Below the pieces are notes generated by a model, which did not search any database, was not told the origin of the DNA, and saw only the letters and a list, made by a program, of their open reading frames with translations. From Prostheceraeus crozeri (lineage: Eukaryota; Platyhelminthes; Polycladida; Euryleptidae), in the NCBI GenBank assembly GCA_907163375.1, contig CAJQUW010012544.1, positions 124,001-188,000 of the forward strand: DNA of 64,000 nucleotides. Direction: 5' to 3'. Each line of letters opens with the position of its first letter. The stretch's first letter is position 1. Of this stretch, positions 11,823 to 22,552 are shown piece by piece. The translations under genes were made by a program, and so were the position numbers.

Positions 11823-13212
11823 GATATGTCTCTACTGCAATCTCAAAAAATGTGTTTTTCTATTAATATTTTTTTTTGTACTGGAAACACCACCCATACT
11901 TCGGCATCAATGGAAGTAGCCGATTCGGCACCTATGTGTAACTCCCTCCTCGCTTTCAAATTTATACCGGTATCGAATCTACGAGTCTCTAATAATTTTA
12001 GGTACACTTAGTGGAGGGCATCTTCTATTCACCTACAAAATGCCGCGCAATCTGAGCAATAACACTTTGAATTACACGCATTTGTGTAAATCGTGTCGTG
12101 AGCGGTGTAAGGAGATCCGAAGTATGACATGACTACTTTTCCTGATTCTATGAAGCGCGCGTGCATGAATTGTTTTGTTTTGTTTATCATCTCATCAGCT
12201 GCCAAAGAATCCCAGTCTTTTTTGTCGCCAATAACACTGTTGTTTAGATTTTACAAGGTTATTGCCATTTGAAAAGTCATCACGATTAAAACGGATACAA
12301 CAGTCTTGAACATCACTCAAGCCATAACTGACCAGCAGAGATTGCTCACACTTCACCCCAAGCTCTTATTCTAAAAGCGCTTATCCAATTCACATAAAAT
12401 TCTGCATGTAGATAGAAAATACACTCATTTACTAGGTTTGTGAAACATTGTAGCGATCGATCAAGTTTTACAGATTGCAGACAAATTTGAAAGCCTGGGG
12501 GAGAAAGTCTTAATATCCAGCCATGCTTGTGAGGATGGATAAGTCTGATATCTATCCCATAGAGATCTCTTAGCATATCGATTTCGACGACAAGTCTGGA
12601 AAACAAGCGGCTTTTGTTCGTGCATTCAAGTGCAACTACACGGGAAGTGTCAAGGTACTTATGACGATTGCAAACATGAAGAGAATTGACTATACAAGTT
12701 AGCAAGATCGATCAGTTCAACACTCGATGATATTGACCAAATACTTGTCACAAGTGCATGAAGCAGGTTGTGTCACCTGACTTCCCCTCTGCGTTTTCAA
12801 AGTCAGCAAACGAGAATTACACGAATCTATTATGCAACTGACAAGTGACGTTCCTATGCTAACTGCTGTACTTTTCAATTCGAATGGAATTTTCATAATG
12901 AGAGATGACCGTGAACTTTGACTTAAGTAATCACGCAGCGTCTACAGAAATATCGTAAAAGTGATATTGGATAGATAAAGGCAGTGGTCTTCCGGTACTG
13001 AGTTCGTTCTGTGTTCAGGAGACCTTGTTTCAAACCTTGGTCAGGTCCGACCTCTGACTCATAAAATAGTTGCACTCTGAATTCTTGCTAGACACACAGA
13101 AGATTAAGAATGAAAGTGGATAAATAACAACTCGGCCACATGGAAGAAAGGCTAAAGTGCTACTGAGCATGACCAAGGTTTATTATTTTAACCAAAACAC
13201 TATTTATCTGAT
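11823..13212. other. Non-coding stretch, possible second tRNA-like SINE
   Basis: A minus-strand open frame of 119 codons (12346-12705) matches nothing I know. Around 12980-13090 the words GGCAGTGGTCTTCCGG and TTTCAAACCTTGG are weakly tRNA-like (box A and box B). This could be another SINE family, but support is thin. Confidence 0.35.
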
Positions 13213-13344
13213 TCAATGAAAAAACGCCACTGGCTTTCCGCGGAATTAAAAAGCCTTGGAGTTGCCCAACGTTTCGAAGATCGTTAATGGAGCAACTCCA
13301 AAGCTTTTCAATTCCGCGGAAAGCCAGTGGCGTTTTTTCATTGA
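13213..13344. repeat. 132-bp hairpin (foldback), near-perfect arms
   Basis: The left arm (13213-13265) begins TCAATGAAAAAACGCC and the right arm (13292-13344) is its complement, including GGAAAGCCAGTGGCG. The arms are about 53 bp with very few mismatches, and the loop is about 26 bp around CGTTTCGAAGATCG. No coding content. Typical of a short foldback MITE. Confidence 0.75.
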
Positions 13345-13727
13345 TCAAAATTCCCGGAATGGCCACAAAGTCGCTTGAACGACTACATCTAATTGTAGTA
13401 ATGACACCAGGTTCCTAGAGCTGGGAGGTCCATAGAAATAGAGGGACATAGTGTTGACGGGTCTTGTAGTTTGTAGTGATGTCATTGATGTCATTAAGGG
13501 GGTAACTATACTGCTAGAAAGGATATGGAAGTGTAAAACTCAATCGCACTTGACTTTAGCGACAAGAGTTAAAGCGTGAAGTCTAGGATGATACCTCACT
13601 ATCAAGGTATTCACGGGATTTTTTGCATTTTCCATAAATAGCACTTCGTTGTCATTTTCAAACCGCTAAAAATTCCCTTCTGTAACTTAGAAACGCTTGC
13701 AACTGCGACAGATAACAGCGCATGAGT
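13345..13727. other. Non-coding gap between hairpin and SINE
   Basis: Nothing recognised. It ends in the CGCATGAGT target duplication (13719-13727) of the next SINE. Confidence 0.4.
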
Positions 13728-13923
13728 TTTTTTTAAATCACTACTCCCCATACTTGGGGCTTGGACGGTGCTGACATGAGTCAGACTTATGGAGCGTTGT
13801 AGTACTTTTAGTCCGGATGCCCTTCCTGCCCACTTCCAATGACACCTTTGGGGCTCGACCTCTGGACCAAAAGATCGCTAGGCCAAGCACTTAACCATTG
13901 TGCCACGGAGACCACATGGTAAC
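13728..13923 (-). mobile_element. tRNA-derived SINE with 9-bp target duplication
   Basis: This is a full-length minus-strand copy. Read on that strand it starts with TGTGGTCTCCGTGGCAC, has the tRNA-like head, the GTGTCATTGGAAG linker, GGGCATCCGGAC, then GTCTGACTCATGTCAGCACC, CCCCAAGTATGGGGAGTAG, and ends in an A-rich tail. CGCATGAGT flanks it on both sides (13719-13727 and 13924-13932), the expected duplication from LINE-mediated insertion. Confidence 0.9.
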
Positions 13924-13996
13924 CGCATGAGTAAACCGACAAAATTCAAAATTTACAATTTATACTAAGCGATACCACAGCGATGGTTCGTTTTAT

Positions 13997-14404
13997 TTGA
14001 TTGTCTTCATTGAGCGAATGTCGGACTCGGAGTTCTCACATTATGAAGGCCTTGTCCGTCAGAATAAGCCTAACGGAGAAACACACAGAACTCCATGCAT
14101 ATACAGTGCATTTAAAACATTGAGTCGAGAACTACATATAAAAACAGATTATGTCATCCGCATGTATGGTGGCGGCAAAATTTGTAAGATATATGCCGAC
14201 AGAGCTACTGCCGACGTGAGTCTAAGCGTCGTGCGAGGTCATGTGAGGTACCATTCGAGCCTGGCAGATCTCAAAAAGATTGACCCAAAATCTTCGTGTT
14301 TATTGTTGCGAACATTGAGCGCAAATGGATATACACAGACGAAAGTATACAAGGCCACTACAAATTGCCGCTTCCATTGCTTTGTCGATATTTTTACACA
14401 GTGA
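13997..14404 (+). CDS. Unidentified 135-codon open frame
   Basis: This is the longest unexplained plus-strand frame in the left third. The predicted protein has no signal peptide, clear membrane segment or motif I recognise. It contains a RMYGGGKICKIYADRA stretch and a fairly balanced composition. No splice sites or neighbours support it. It might be a transposon-derived remnant or a chance frame. It is listed only because its length exceeds most chance frames here. Confidence 0.2.
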   Translation: MIVFIERMSDSEFSHYEGLVRQNKPNGETHRTPCIYSAFKTLSRELHIKTDYVIRMYGGGKICKIYADRATADVSLSVVRGHVRYHSSLADLKKIDPKSSCLLLRTLSANGYTQTKVYKATTNCRFHCFVDIFTQ

Positions 14405-14984
14405 AGGCAAGGAATCAAGATGCACAAACTTCTCATTGCATAGAAAACTATTAGGCGATTAACAGAAAAATCAAAGCGAAGCTATTTTGACATTTTCAGG
14501 TTTTAATGCATGAGCAGATCGAATGGGTTTTTTGAAGTGTTCTTGTAGTTAAGAAGACATTTAAAGCGGAAAATCTGCATTCCTTATCTTCTCTGACCAA
14601 TTCCCAAGTTGGGAACCATTATATACAACACTATAGGAGATAATAATGACAAAAGACGATGACAACGCGCATGTATTTTGTAGGATTGGAAGACAAGACA
14701 AAGTGACATCTTATACTTCAAACGAGCGACATATGGTGAACAGATGGAGCGTCCATCAGTAAAATTGGGTAATCAAAATGAATAGAGGACAAATTATTGA
14801 AAGCCAGTTCACTTTGTTGTAGACGGAGTTTTGTTCAGCGTTTGCGAAAGTATGCAATCGTGTGAGGAAGGAAATTGCGTGCAGCTTGCTTTTCGTCAGG
14901 TTCAATTAAGAAAGCAATCTTTGCAGAATAGACACCGGTTTATTGGTCGACTACTATTTCTCTTTGGTTATCTAAGTAACTAAA
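14405..14984. other. Non-coding stretch, no gene recognised
   Basis: Nothing recognised. The right end abuts an AAT-rich simple repeat (about 14990-15005) that I take as the 3' tail of the minus-strand LINE. Confidence 0.4.
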
Positions 14985-16660
14985 TTATGAGAATAATAAT
15001 AATAAAATGCGTATATTTCTCAATGAATGGAAATCGGTTTTTACATGGAAGTCATACAAAAGATCAAGTGATGTCTTTGAACATGAAAAAGTACTGGGGA
15101 AAGTATCGAAAATACAAAAAAAGAATATATAGAGAAGTAATTAACTTTAACTGCGTTGATGCTCATGATTATAATAGCTGCAAGCTTTCAAAAAGAATGA
15201 ATTTCCGCGTCGACAAGTTCTCCGAACTGGCAGTATGAACCGGCCTGATACCGATCTCTCCGGCAACAACTTGTTCAATATATGATTTGGCTTCATGACG
15301 GCTCTAAGAAATCGTTGAGATAAAGTGTCTCGTCTCTGGTTCAGAGAGGCCATACAATTTCCAGCACATTCACAATCGGTACATATCACTTTATGAAATC
15401 GTTTTTGAGCACGCTCAAGGCGATTGGCGTCTGTGTTAGATAAACCTTGAAATAGTGGGGCACAATACTCGAATAGTGAGCGAACTGTTGCATAGTATAC
15501 AGTCTTTAACTGATCAGATGATATGCAAGGTTTGAGTATACGAATGGGATACAGTCTGCGGGATGCTGTTCTGACGATATTGTCAATGTGATCGCACCAA
15601 GTCGCCCGGTCGTTAGATGTTACTCCCAAAATATTCAACTTGTTTACCATTGTGACATTTGGTAAATTTTCAATACTCATGTTGTTGAAATTCCGTTTTC
15701 TTATCAGGAGTGCCTTGCATTTATTCGAATTGATGGGTAAAGACATTTCTTGAGACCACTTTAACATATTATCGTGTTCTCTTTTGACATGATCATTCTT
15801 CTTGGAGACATAAATTGGCAAACATAAGGTAGTGTCATCCACGTATCGTATTACGTGACTATTCTTGGTTGCTGCTTTATACGTTGCTGTTGTAAAGGCA
15901 TACAGGTATGGACCGAGGATTGAGCCTTGCGGAACGCCTGAGGTTACTGGACATTCATAACTTGTTGTGAGACCGATGCGAACCATTTGACTTCTCTCAC
16001 TTAGATAGCTTAGAATCCATTTTACATGTTTCAGTGGAAACCCGCAATCAATCAGTCGCTGTATGATTATAATGCCTTTGAGTAATCATAGGATATGACT
16101 AGCACTCCGCAAGTTTCTTCACTATCTAAGTATTGAGTGAGATGTTCATTCAGCGAAACCAGAGCACAAAGCGTTGAGGATTTTGGTCTAAACCCGAATT
16201 GAGAATCATCATAATATCTCAGGAAATACGATTTCAAAAAAGCTATTACAACTTTCTCAAGTAACTTTGCAGGAAAGCATAGGAGGCTGATCGGTCGTAT
16301 GTCATTGATCGTTGGTGTAGGAACTTTAGGGATCGGACAAACAGCTGAGATTTTCCAAAATCTTGGTACACTACATTGTTGAATGGACTGCTGAAATAAT
16401 TTACTGAGTGGCTCAGCTATGATAGAGCTCACGGATTTGAATATTCGCGTAGGCAAGTCAAAGGTAGCCTTATTGTTTGGGGATTCGTCAATAAGCTTGC
16501 AAATTTGCTCCGCAGAGACAGAGAAAGTTTGGTCGTCTTCAGTCTCCTCATCAAAACAGTAAGGGTCAGTAAGAATGCCATCGAGATGCTGAGGAAGAAA
16601 AACAGAGCTTAATGTAGAGTTTATGGAGTTCACTCCATCCTGAATAGAATGTCGCAAATA
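14985..16660 (-). mobile_element. LINE reverse transcriptase, 5'-truncated, nearly open
   Basis: Two long minus-strand frames encode successive parts of one non-LTR reverse transcriptase. The upstream part (16657-16067, 196 codons) has NDIRPISLLCFPAKLLEKVV, QFGFRPKSSTLCALVSLNEH and YDYSKA. The downstream part (15986-15147, 279 codons, open further upstream) has SGVPQGSILGP and the catalytic YVDDTTL box, followed by LNILGVTSNDRATWCDHI and an RLERAQKRFHKV tail. At about 16067-16085 the YSKAFD motif is interrupted by a small deletion that shifts the frame. The endonuclease and any ORF1 are absent, so the copy is 5'-truncated near 16660. The minus-strand 3' end runs into an (ATT)n tail. The motifs suit the CR1/jockey group. 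The clade is inference. Confidence 0.88.
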
Positions 16661-16910
16661 TTATCGAAGAAACGATATCTAACACATAACACCACACCTG
16701 ATGAAATCAACATGCAGCTGCAGAAAGAGTCAACAAAGACCTCGATTCAATTTTCGTGTAGTCACAATCCCCCGACGCTGGAGCCTACGACAGTCCGCCT
16801 CATGTGCCCGTGGTCATCATGCTCACATTGTGGAGCACATAATCTCGTATTGCGGGTTCTACAGGGCCGTGGGTGACCTTAGTCCATTCGCGAGCCATAA
16901 CATCAAAAAA

Positions 16911-17025
16911 GAATAAATCTATAAATGACGAGACCCTGAAAGGAAAAAATTCAAGAGGTGAAACCAAAATGTTCTCACCTCTTGATTTTTTTCCTTTCGG
17001 TGTCTCAACATACAGAGATTTATTC
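16911..17025. repeat. 115-bp foldback hairpin
   Basis: GAATAAATCT at the left pairs with AGATTTATTC at the right. Further in, GAGACCCTGAAAGG pairs with CCTTTCGGTGTCTC, and TTCAAGAGGTGA pairs with TCACCTCTTGA around an 11-bp loop. The overall stem is about 50 bp with some mismatches. A chance frame covers it on each strand. Confidence 0.65.
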
Positions 17026-17357
17026 CTTCACTGGCCAAATGTGTCAGCTGCCGGCTTTCTATGTACATCCACCTACCAATGGTTGTGCATAGAACGCAAA
17101 CACAAACTAGCAATTTGCATTCGTGTTTGCAAGCTCAAATTTTGAACCCAAGCTCTGAGAACAAGATTTGAACTATTTCATTGATTGTAGATGTCTGTAG
17201 GTCGGGTGACGATTTCTGCATCGGATTGACTGATTCTTTACAAGAGGGTATACTGCACTGATGACGGCAAATAAGCCAGAAACGTTTGTAGTTCACACAA
17301 TGATTTTGTTTTCAACTCTTGAATATATGTATGCACATGTTATGATTTTTCATTATT

Positions 17358-17765
17358 CATTTCGAGGTCTACACAACCTGACAGATGCGTTTCGCATAAC
17401 TTTTGATGTTATTTTCCTTCTTGGTGTTGATCTCTTCTACTGATGGTCGTATAGTTTAGTAGTAGCTGATTTTCCTTGTATATTAAATTGAATTGAATGT
17501 CTTTATCTAATTTCACGAAGTTGAGTCTAGTCTTTTCTGTTTTCCTAAATTCATGCATATCTGTTGTTGCTTATGTTCTCAGAAAAACAGAAAATACTCT
17601 ACATAAATGCGTGAAATTAGATAAAGACATTCAATTTGATTTAACATGCAATGAAAATCAGCTACTACTAAACAATACGACCATCAGTAGAAAAGATCAA
17701 CATCAAGAAACGAACAGCAAAAGTTAAACGAAAAGTATCAGTCAGGTCTGGTAGAACTCGAAATC
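17358..17765. repeat. 408-bp imperfect inverted repeat
   Basis: The left arm (17358 to about 17544) and right arm (about 17582 to 17765) are inverted copies of each other for about 185 bp at roughly 85 per cent identity by eye. Matched words include TTGATCT-TTCTACTGATGGTCGTAT, GTTTAGTAGTAGCTGATTTT and GAATGTCTTTATCTAATTTC. The loop is only about 37 bp. The only open frames inside are those forced by the symmetry. It could be a foldback transposon or an old inverted duplication. No target duplication was found. Confidence 0.75.
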
Positions 17766-20616
17766 AAAAATAACAAATCAAAATTACCATTAATGAGAAA
17801 GGAATTGACTGCACACTTGATAAACGTCTTGTCATAAAAGTCTATCCTTCATTCAAAGCGTTGATAACCAATACATTGGTCATTCCATAGTTTCAATGTA
17901 TTAATATTATGCATTTACATATTTCAATTTAACTTGAAAAGTATTTTATCTCTTATCTTGAGTAGGATTTCATATATAGTCAAGACTTATGAGAATGCTG
18001 TCCACTACTCGAGTGGCCAAATTACGCAATTCATAAAAATCGGTCGCGTTTGAACCATTTGACGATGGACAACGAGTTCCACTAAATAGCGAGCCTCATA
18101 TAAATGGCGGTCGAGAATAATCGATCATTAGTTGTTTTAATGCCATGAGGTGTGAATGGCAATATTTGCATTGATTTCTGCTGCATGCGTGAGTATTTGA
18201 GCTGTGAATAACACGCGACAACCGAGAACGAAAAGTTACATCGTGTTTGCTCTCTTAATTGCGTCGTTGTAAAAGTTGGAGATTCGAATCTTAAAGCGAT
18301 CAGTTTCATCCGTAGATAATTGAATGAAGTAACTTGATAAGAGCGAGCTGTACATTTGCATGTTGATGTATCACACAAAAATCGGATACTGTCAGACACT
18401 CTAAAAATGACTGAACGATAAATATAAACGTGTACAACGTACATTTATACGAGGCAATAGGCAAATTTTCTTTTCGGCTTTTCTATTTTCGAGTTATAAT
18501 TGTTATTTGCGCACCTAGTGCATGATTGCTTCATTATTGCATTTCACGAGTTAGATGTCTTAAATGCCCGAGTCCGTAGGGACTTCCATGGGTGACGGCT
18601 ATTTAAATCTAACGAGTTAGAATGCTATGATGAAGCGTAGAGACTTTTATTTGACGACGTGCTATGATGATCAAGGACAGATTGTGATTGACATGTCTAT
18701 GACTATCAAGAGTATTTGAATAGAAATTTAGCCTGACCAATATTGCAAATATTCTCAGATCTAATACATACATACTAAGCCGGTCAAAACTCGCCAATAG
18801 TGTTCATAGATTACCTCCTTCCCGTGCATTGGAGTAAATGGTATTTCCCGCGCGGGCAATAATCTGTTTTACAGGTCAAATAAAGCGACAGGATATCTAC
18901 ATTATGCTCCAGGAAACAAACAAATTATTTTATTTTATGAATGAGCAATTTCATTAATGGTTGTAAAAGAAGAACACGAGGCAGTTCAGAAATTCCATTT
19001 ATAATGAGAGGGATCGTGGGGAGCGCCTTAACCAGAGCGATGCGTTACCCCATTGGAGTGACAGTCAGACGCTGAAGGACTAGCGTAGCCCTGTTCGTTG
19101 GTCGCTGCTTGGGAAATGGTCGGCGATTCCCCATTGGTGGAAATGACGTCTTACGTTCATCCTCCAAACGTCTCCACTGCGGGAGGAATGAAGGAGATCC
19201 AAGCATCTGAGCAATGTGATCCGTGGGCACTTCTTGCAGGATTCTACGACGGATCTTGCAGAAATTTCAAAGCAAATTGCAGTCTGGCTTTTTGTCCCTA
19301 GTCTGAGGTTGTACACAGAAGCAATTGTGAATTTAGTAGCGACAGGATGACAGAAAAAGAAATCCTTTAAAACTTTCGTAACGTTGAGCATTTCGAAATA
19401 TCATATCAGACACAAATGCAACTTGTGAAGTCGATTTAAAGATGATATTATCCAGCTTGAAACCTTCGAATATTTGTTTTACTTTAAAATGAGTCATTGT
19501 GAAATACTTTTTAATCAATTTTCCGTATTTTTCGGAAATCGGCTTCCAAAACATCATTGCACTAGTCACTTGCGTCATCCATTGATCAATCGGTTGGTTT
19601 TAATGACGTTTCATTGATTCTCAATGATGATTGAATGTGGAAAAGTTTTTAATGTTTATTTTAAAAAAATGTTCACCTTCCTTATTTTCTGAATGTGTAG
19701 TTTATCCTATAATTAGAATTTTTCTTGTTGAATTGTTCAGACGTTCTCAAAACCAGAAGTCTGATATGTGAACCAATTCTACGAAGTATTTTCAATCCGC
19801 AGTCCAGAAAGGAAAAATAGGAGAAAAATGTCGATGACTGCACTAGCTTAAACACAAATGTTAACCCATAGAAGTATTTTATATACAATGCAACCCACTC
19901 ACTTAAAATCATCTTCAAGAATAACCAACAAATTGCTGCATGAGACTTATTTTCTAGTTAACTATTATTTATTTCCAAGTGTATAACACTGTCTAAACGG
20001 GCTTTATCACTTGAAAATCTTCCACTGAGGATACCGATGCCTATTATTAGCAGTAATAATCCCGACAACCATTTTGACAGCATTTTTGTTACCACAGCAA
20101 GCAAATACCAAGCTTCATTTCAACAATAAATTCACGGCTACTTTCTTAGCGACCTAGGATTTGTCTCACGACACACTCGAGCAGTTAATGTGTATTAAAT
20201 ATTGTAGAGATGTCATGCAACTTTACGATTTAGTGGTTCCTTATCAAACAATGAGACAAATTTCATTATAAAAATTCATGGTTGGATTAAGAAAATATAT
20301 CAGCAAACACCATGCCTATAAATAGCAGAAATTCTTGTCTAATAAGGATTCCGTGATAGATTTAAAAATTATGTCAATTGAGAAAACTTCGCTTGAAAGA
20401 TCAAATAAAATAAATGTAGTCATAGACTGTCATATACGTTCTAGGGTTCTGATGATAATCACTGGATAGCTGATGTGACTCGATTCTAATATTCATCATA
20501 ATGTTTTACCCGTCAAAGCATTTAAAATACTGTGGCTCTCCACTACAAATTGAGACCGTTCAAACAACATTCACAGTCTTCACTGCGTTTCTACATGAAA
20601 TATGTTTACATAGGAT
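17766..20616. other. Non-coding stretch, no gene recognised
   Basis: Several short minus-strand frames (near 18082-18444 and 19045-19391) show no motif I can name and no splice support. A small inverted pair around GTTAGAT and ATCTAAC lies at 18550-18613, and a CCCGCGCGGG palindrome is near 18848. The rest is unremarkable. Confidence 0.4.
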
Positions 20617-20625
20617 ATGTGATTT

Positions 20626-20832
20626 CCGTGGTCTCAGTGGCACAGTGGTTAAGTGCTTTGCCTAGCGATCTTTTGGTCCAGAGGTCGAGCCCTGAAAGTG
20701 TCATTGGAAGTCGTCAGGAAGGGCATCCGGACTACAAAGCACCACAACGCTCCAGATTGAAGTCTGACTCATGTCAGCACCGTCCAAGCCCCCGGTATGG
20801 GGAGTAGTGACGTAAAAGCTTCATCAAAAAGC
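20626..20832 (+). mobile_element. Full-length tRNA-derived SINE with target duplication
   Basis: This is the best copy of the window's SINE family. It has a head with TGGCACAGTGG (box-A-like) and GGTCGAGCCC (box-B-like), a GTGTCATTGGAAGTCG linker, GGGCATCCGGACTAC, a body with GTCTGACTCATGTCAGCACC and CCCGGTATGGGGAGTAG, and an A-rich end. ATGTGATTT flanks it at 20617-20625 and 20833-20841. At 207 bp it serves as the reference for the other copies. The head's first bases resemble a tRNA-Asn start, but that is only a suggestion. Confidence 0.93.
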
Positions 20833-20841
20833 ATGTGATTT

Positions 20842-21721
20842 ATCCCTGAGAATAAGAATATGAAAGATGATTAAGAAAATATTTCTATCAATTGGAACGC
20901 ACCACGGGAACCTGATAGAGATCTTTCATAGAACCGTATGCTTGGTTCAGGCGGCTACGTACATGTATGTGAGAGAAAATGAGAGAACTCAATAAGATAT
21001 TGTGAAAAGGTCAAGGGGATACCTAGCAATATGTGGTCCTGGCAACTTCCTGTTATGATCAGATGAAATCTAGCGCAACCATTGACGGTCCTGACATAGT
21101 CCATTGCGCTCAAATGACAATTAAAAACCTACTATATGCAAATCATTGTAGTGAACAATGCCAGACGTTGTTTAGCATTTTTTTGATGAATCTCCTGGTG
21201 CGTATCAAACAAAATCAATTGTACGTATTGCCCTGCACCTGGCTTAGAATATTTGTAAAATCGTCGACAGGTTTTTGCTATCAATTCAGAAATCAACATA
21301 ATGGTAATAATGGTCAATAAGTAATGTGCACTATATTAGTGGCTATACTAGAATGCATCTAAAATTAGATTTGCTTATTGCATTCTGCTTTGAAATATAG
21401 AAATTTTGGCATCTGAAACGTTGATATCTGAACTTCTACTCAATATAGGTCATGACTAGACCAGACTTAATGTTTGAATGAAGGATAACATCAAATGCAA
21501 CCATTTCATAGTGCAACATACTAAAAATAGAAGAAACAATGGTATTTCGCAGAAAACCAATACTAGACCAATGATCAAGCCCACAAGTCTTTTTGTAAGA
21601 ATTTTCTAAGAACTGACAAGATCTTAGTAAGATCCAAGTTTAGCACAAATTAAACAAAATCACCAATGAAAAAAGTGATGATTGATTTTAAACAGCATTA
21701 TTCAGTATTTGATGAATTTAC
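20842..21721. other. Non-coding stretch, no gene recognised
   Basis: AT-rich with short chance frames only. Confidence 0.4.
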
Positions 21722-22179
21722 GATATGTAAGCCAAGCTGCTGACAGATGTTATTGAATACAATTTACGTAGATTTCCACCGTAATGCGGCCTTCTCTAGG
21801 CATTACATAAAAGGATCTTCAGCAGACGCACACGAAAAATTTGAAGTACAAACTGTGATGAAATGAAATATCAGATGTCACAGGATCAATGTTTGATATT
21901 GAGTGCACTCTACACGGTTGTTGATATGTGGCTGCTGTTGACGGACATCATCTTGATCTCTGTCTAGAATGGTTGCATCAAAAGTATTACTTTTACAATG
22001 CTTTTAGGCTTACATATTGAAAATTGTCATTGTGCAAGATGTTCGCTGATAAGTGCCAATATAGAGTTTCAAATGCAAAGAACTCTATACGGTGAAGACT
22101 GTAGAGGGACTGCTACGTTGAAAATTTGAGCAAAATATATTATTCAATGAGCATCTGTCAGCAGCTTGACTTATATATC
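21722..22179. repeat. 458-bp unit bounded by about 38-bp inverted repeats
   Basis: GATATGTAAGCCAAGCTGCT at 21722 and the following GACAGATG-TATTGAATA recur as their complement at 22141-22179 (TATTCAATGAGCATCTGTCA onward), with about five mismatches over 38 bp. The interior is non-coding. It may be a non-autonomous inverted-repeat element or two inverted copies of a short repeat. No target duplication was seen. Confidence 0.5.
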
Positions 22180-22485
22180 TTACAAATAAAATCAGTCTAA
22201 AAGCAATCGGTTATCCACTGTTCTTGTACATCGACCGTTAGAAGGCAGTGGACGACAAAACTTCGAAACTTTTGATTTTCGGAGCAGTAAGGGTCATCTT
22301 TGCCAAAAAGGACACTATCATTTGCTTATTCTGCTTTGGAAACATGCATTAACTCTCTCGACGTTTGATCAATTACGTCAACGGTTATTTTGATGATATC
22401 GTGCAAAATTGAAGTGACAATCTCATTCCGCATATTGTCTCGAATTCATTTCTATAATGCTATGCATGATTAAATCATTTCTCAC

Positions 22486-22552
22486 TTTTGTAAAGCTTCC
22501 TGTCCATCAGGATGATAGAGACGTGCCTCGGAGATGATGCATTCGTGGGTGG
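22486..22552 (-). CDS. SLMAP: SLMAP homologue, coding exon 3
   Basis: On the minus strand an acceptor (TTGTTTTCAG) precedes 67 coding bases followed by the donor GTGAGA. Joined to exon 2 (one leftover base), it reads TTHECIISEARLYHPDGQEA and then LQK, which follows the known SLMAP pattern VTHGCIVSTIKLFLPDGMEA directly after the FHA core. The phase match across a 9.6-kb intron plus the residue match make this a confident exon although it is far too short for an open-frame search. It ends in phase 2. The next exon, expected to encode the coiled-coil LSQYLQEAL-type segment, was not found to the left within the window. Confidence 0.85.

Noticed and set aside
12346-12705. 119-codon minus-strand open frame
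   Set aside because: Tested as a possible later SLMAP exon. It has no coiled-coil pattern and no match to the family.
12980-13090. tRNA-like stretch, possible second SINE family or tRNA gene
   Set aside because: Box-like words are weak, no cloverleaf forms and no second copy was seen in the window.
19887-19919. Short minus-strand segment between AG and GTGAGT in a phase compatible with SLMAP exon 3
   Set aside because: The acceptor lacks a pyrimidine tract and the 11 residues do not resemble SLMAP.
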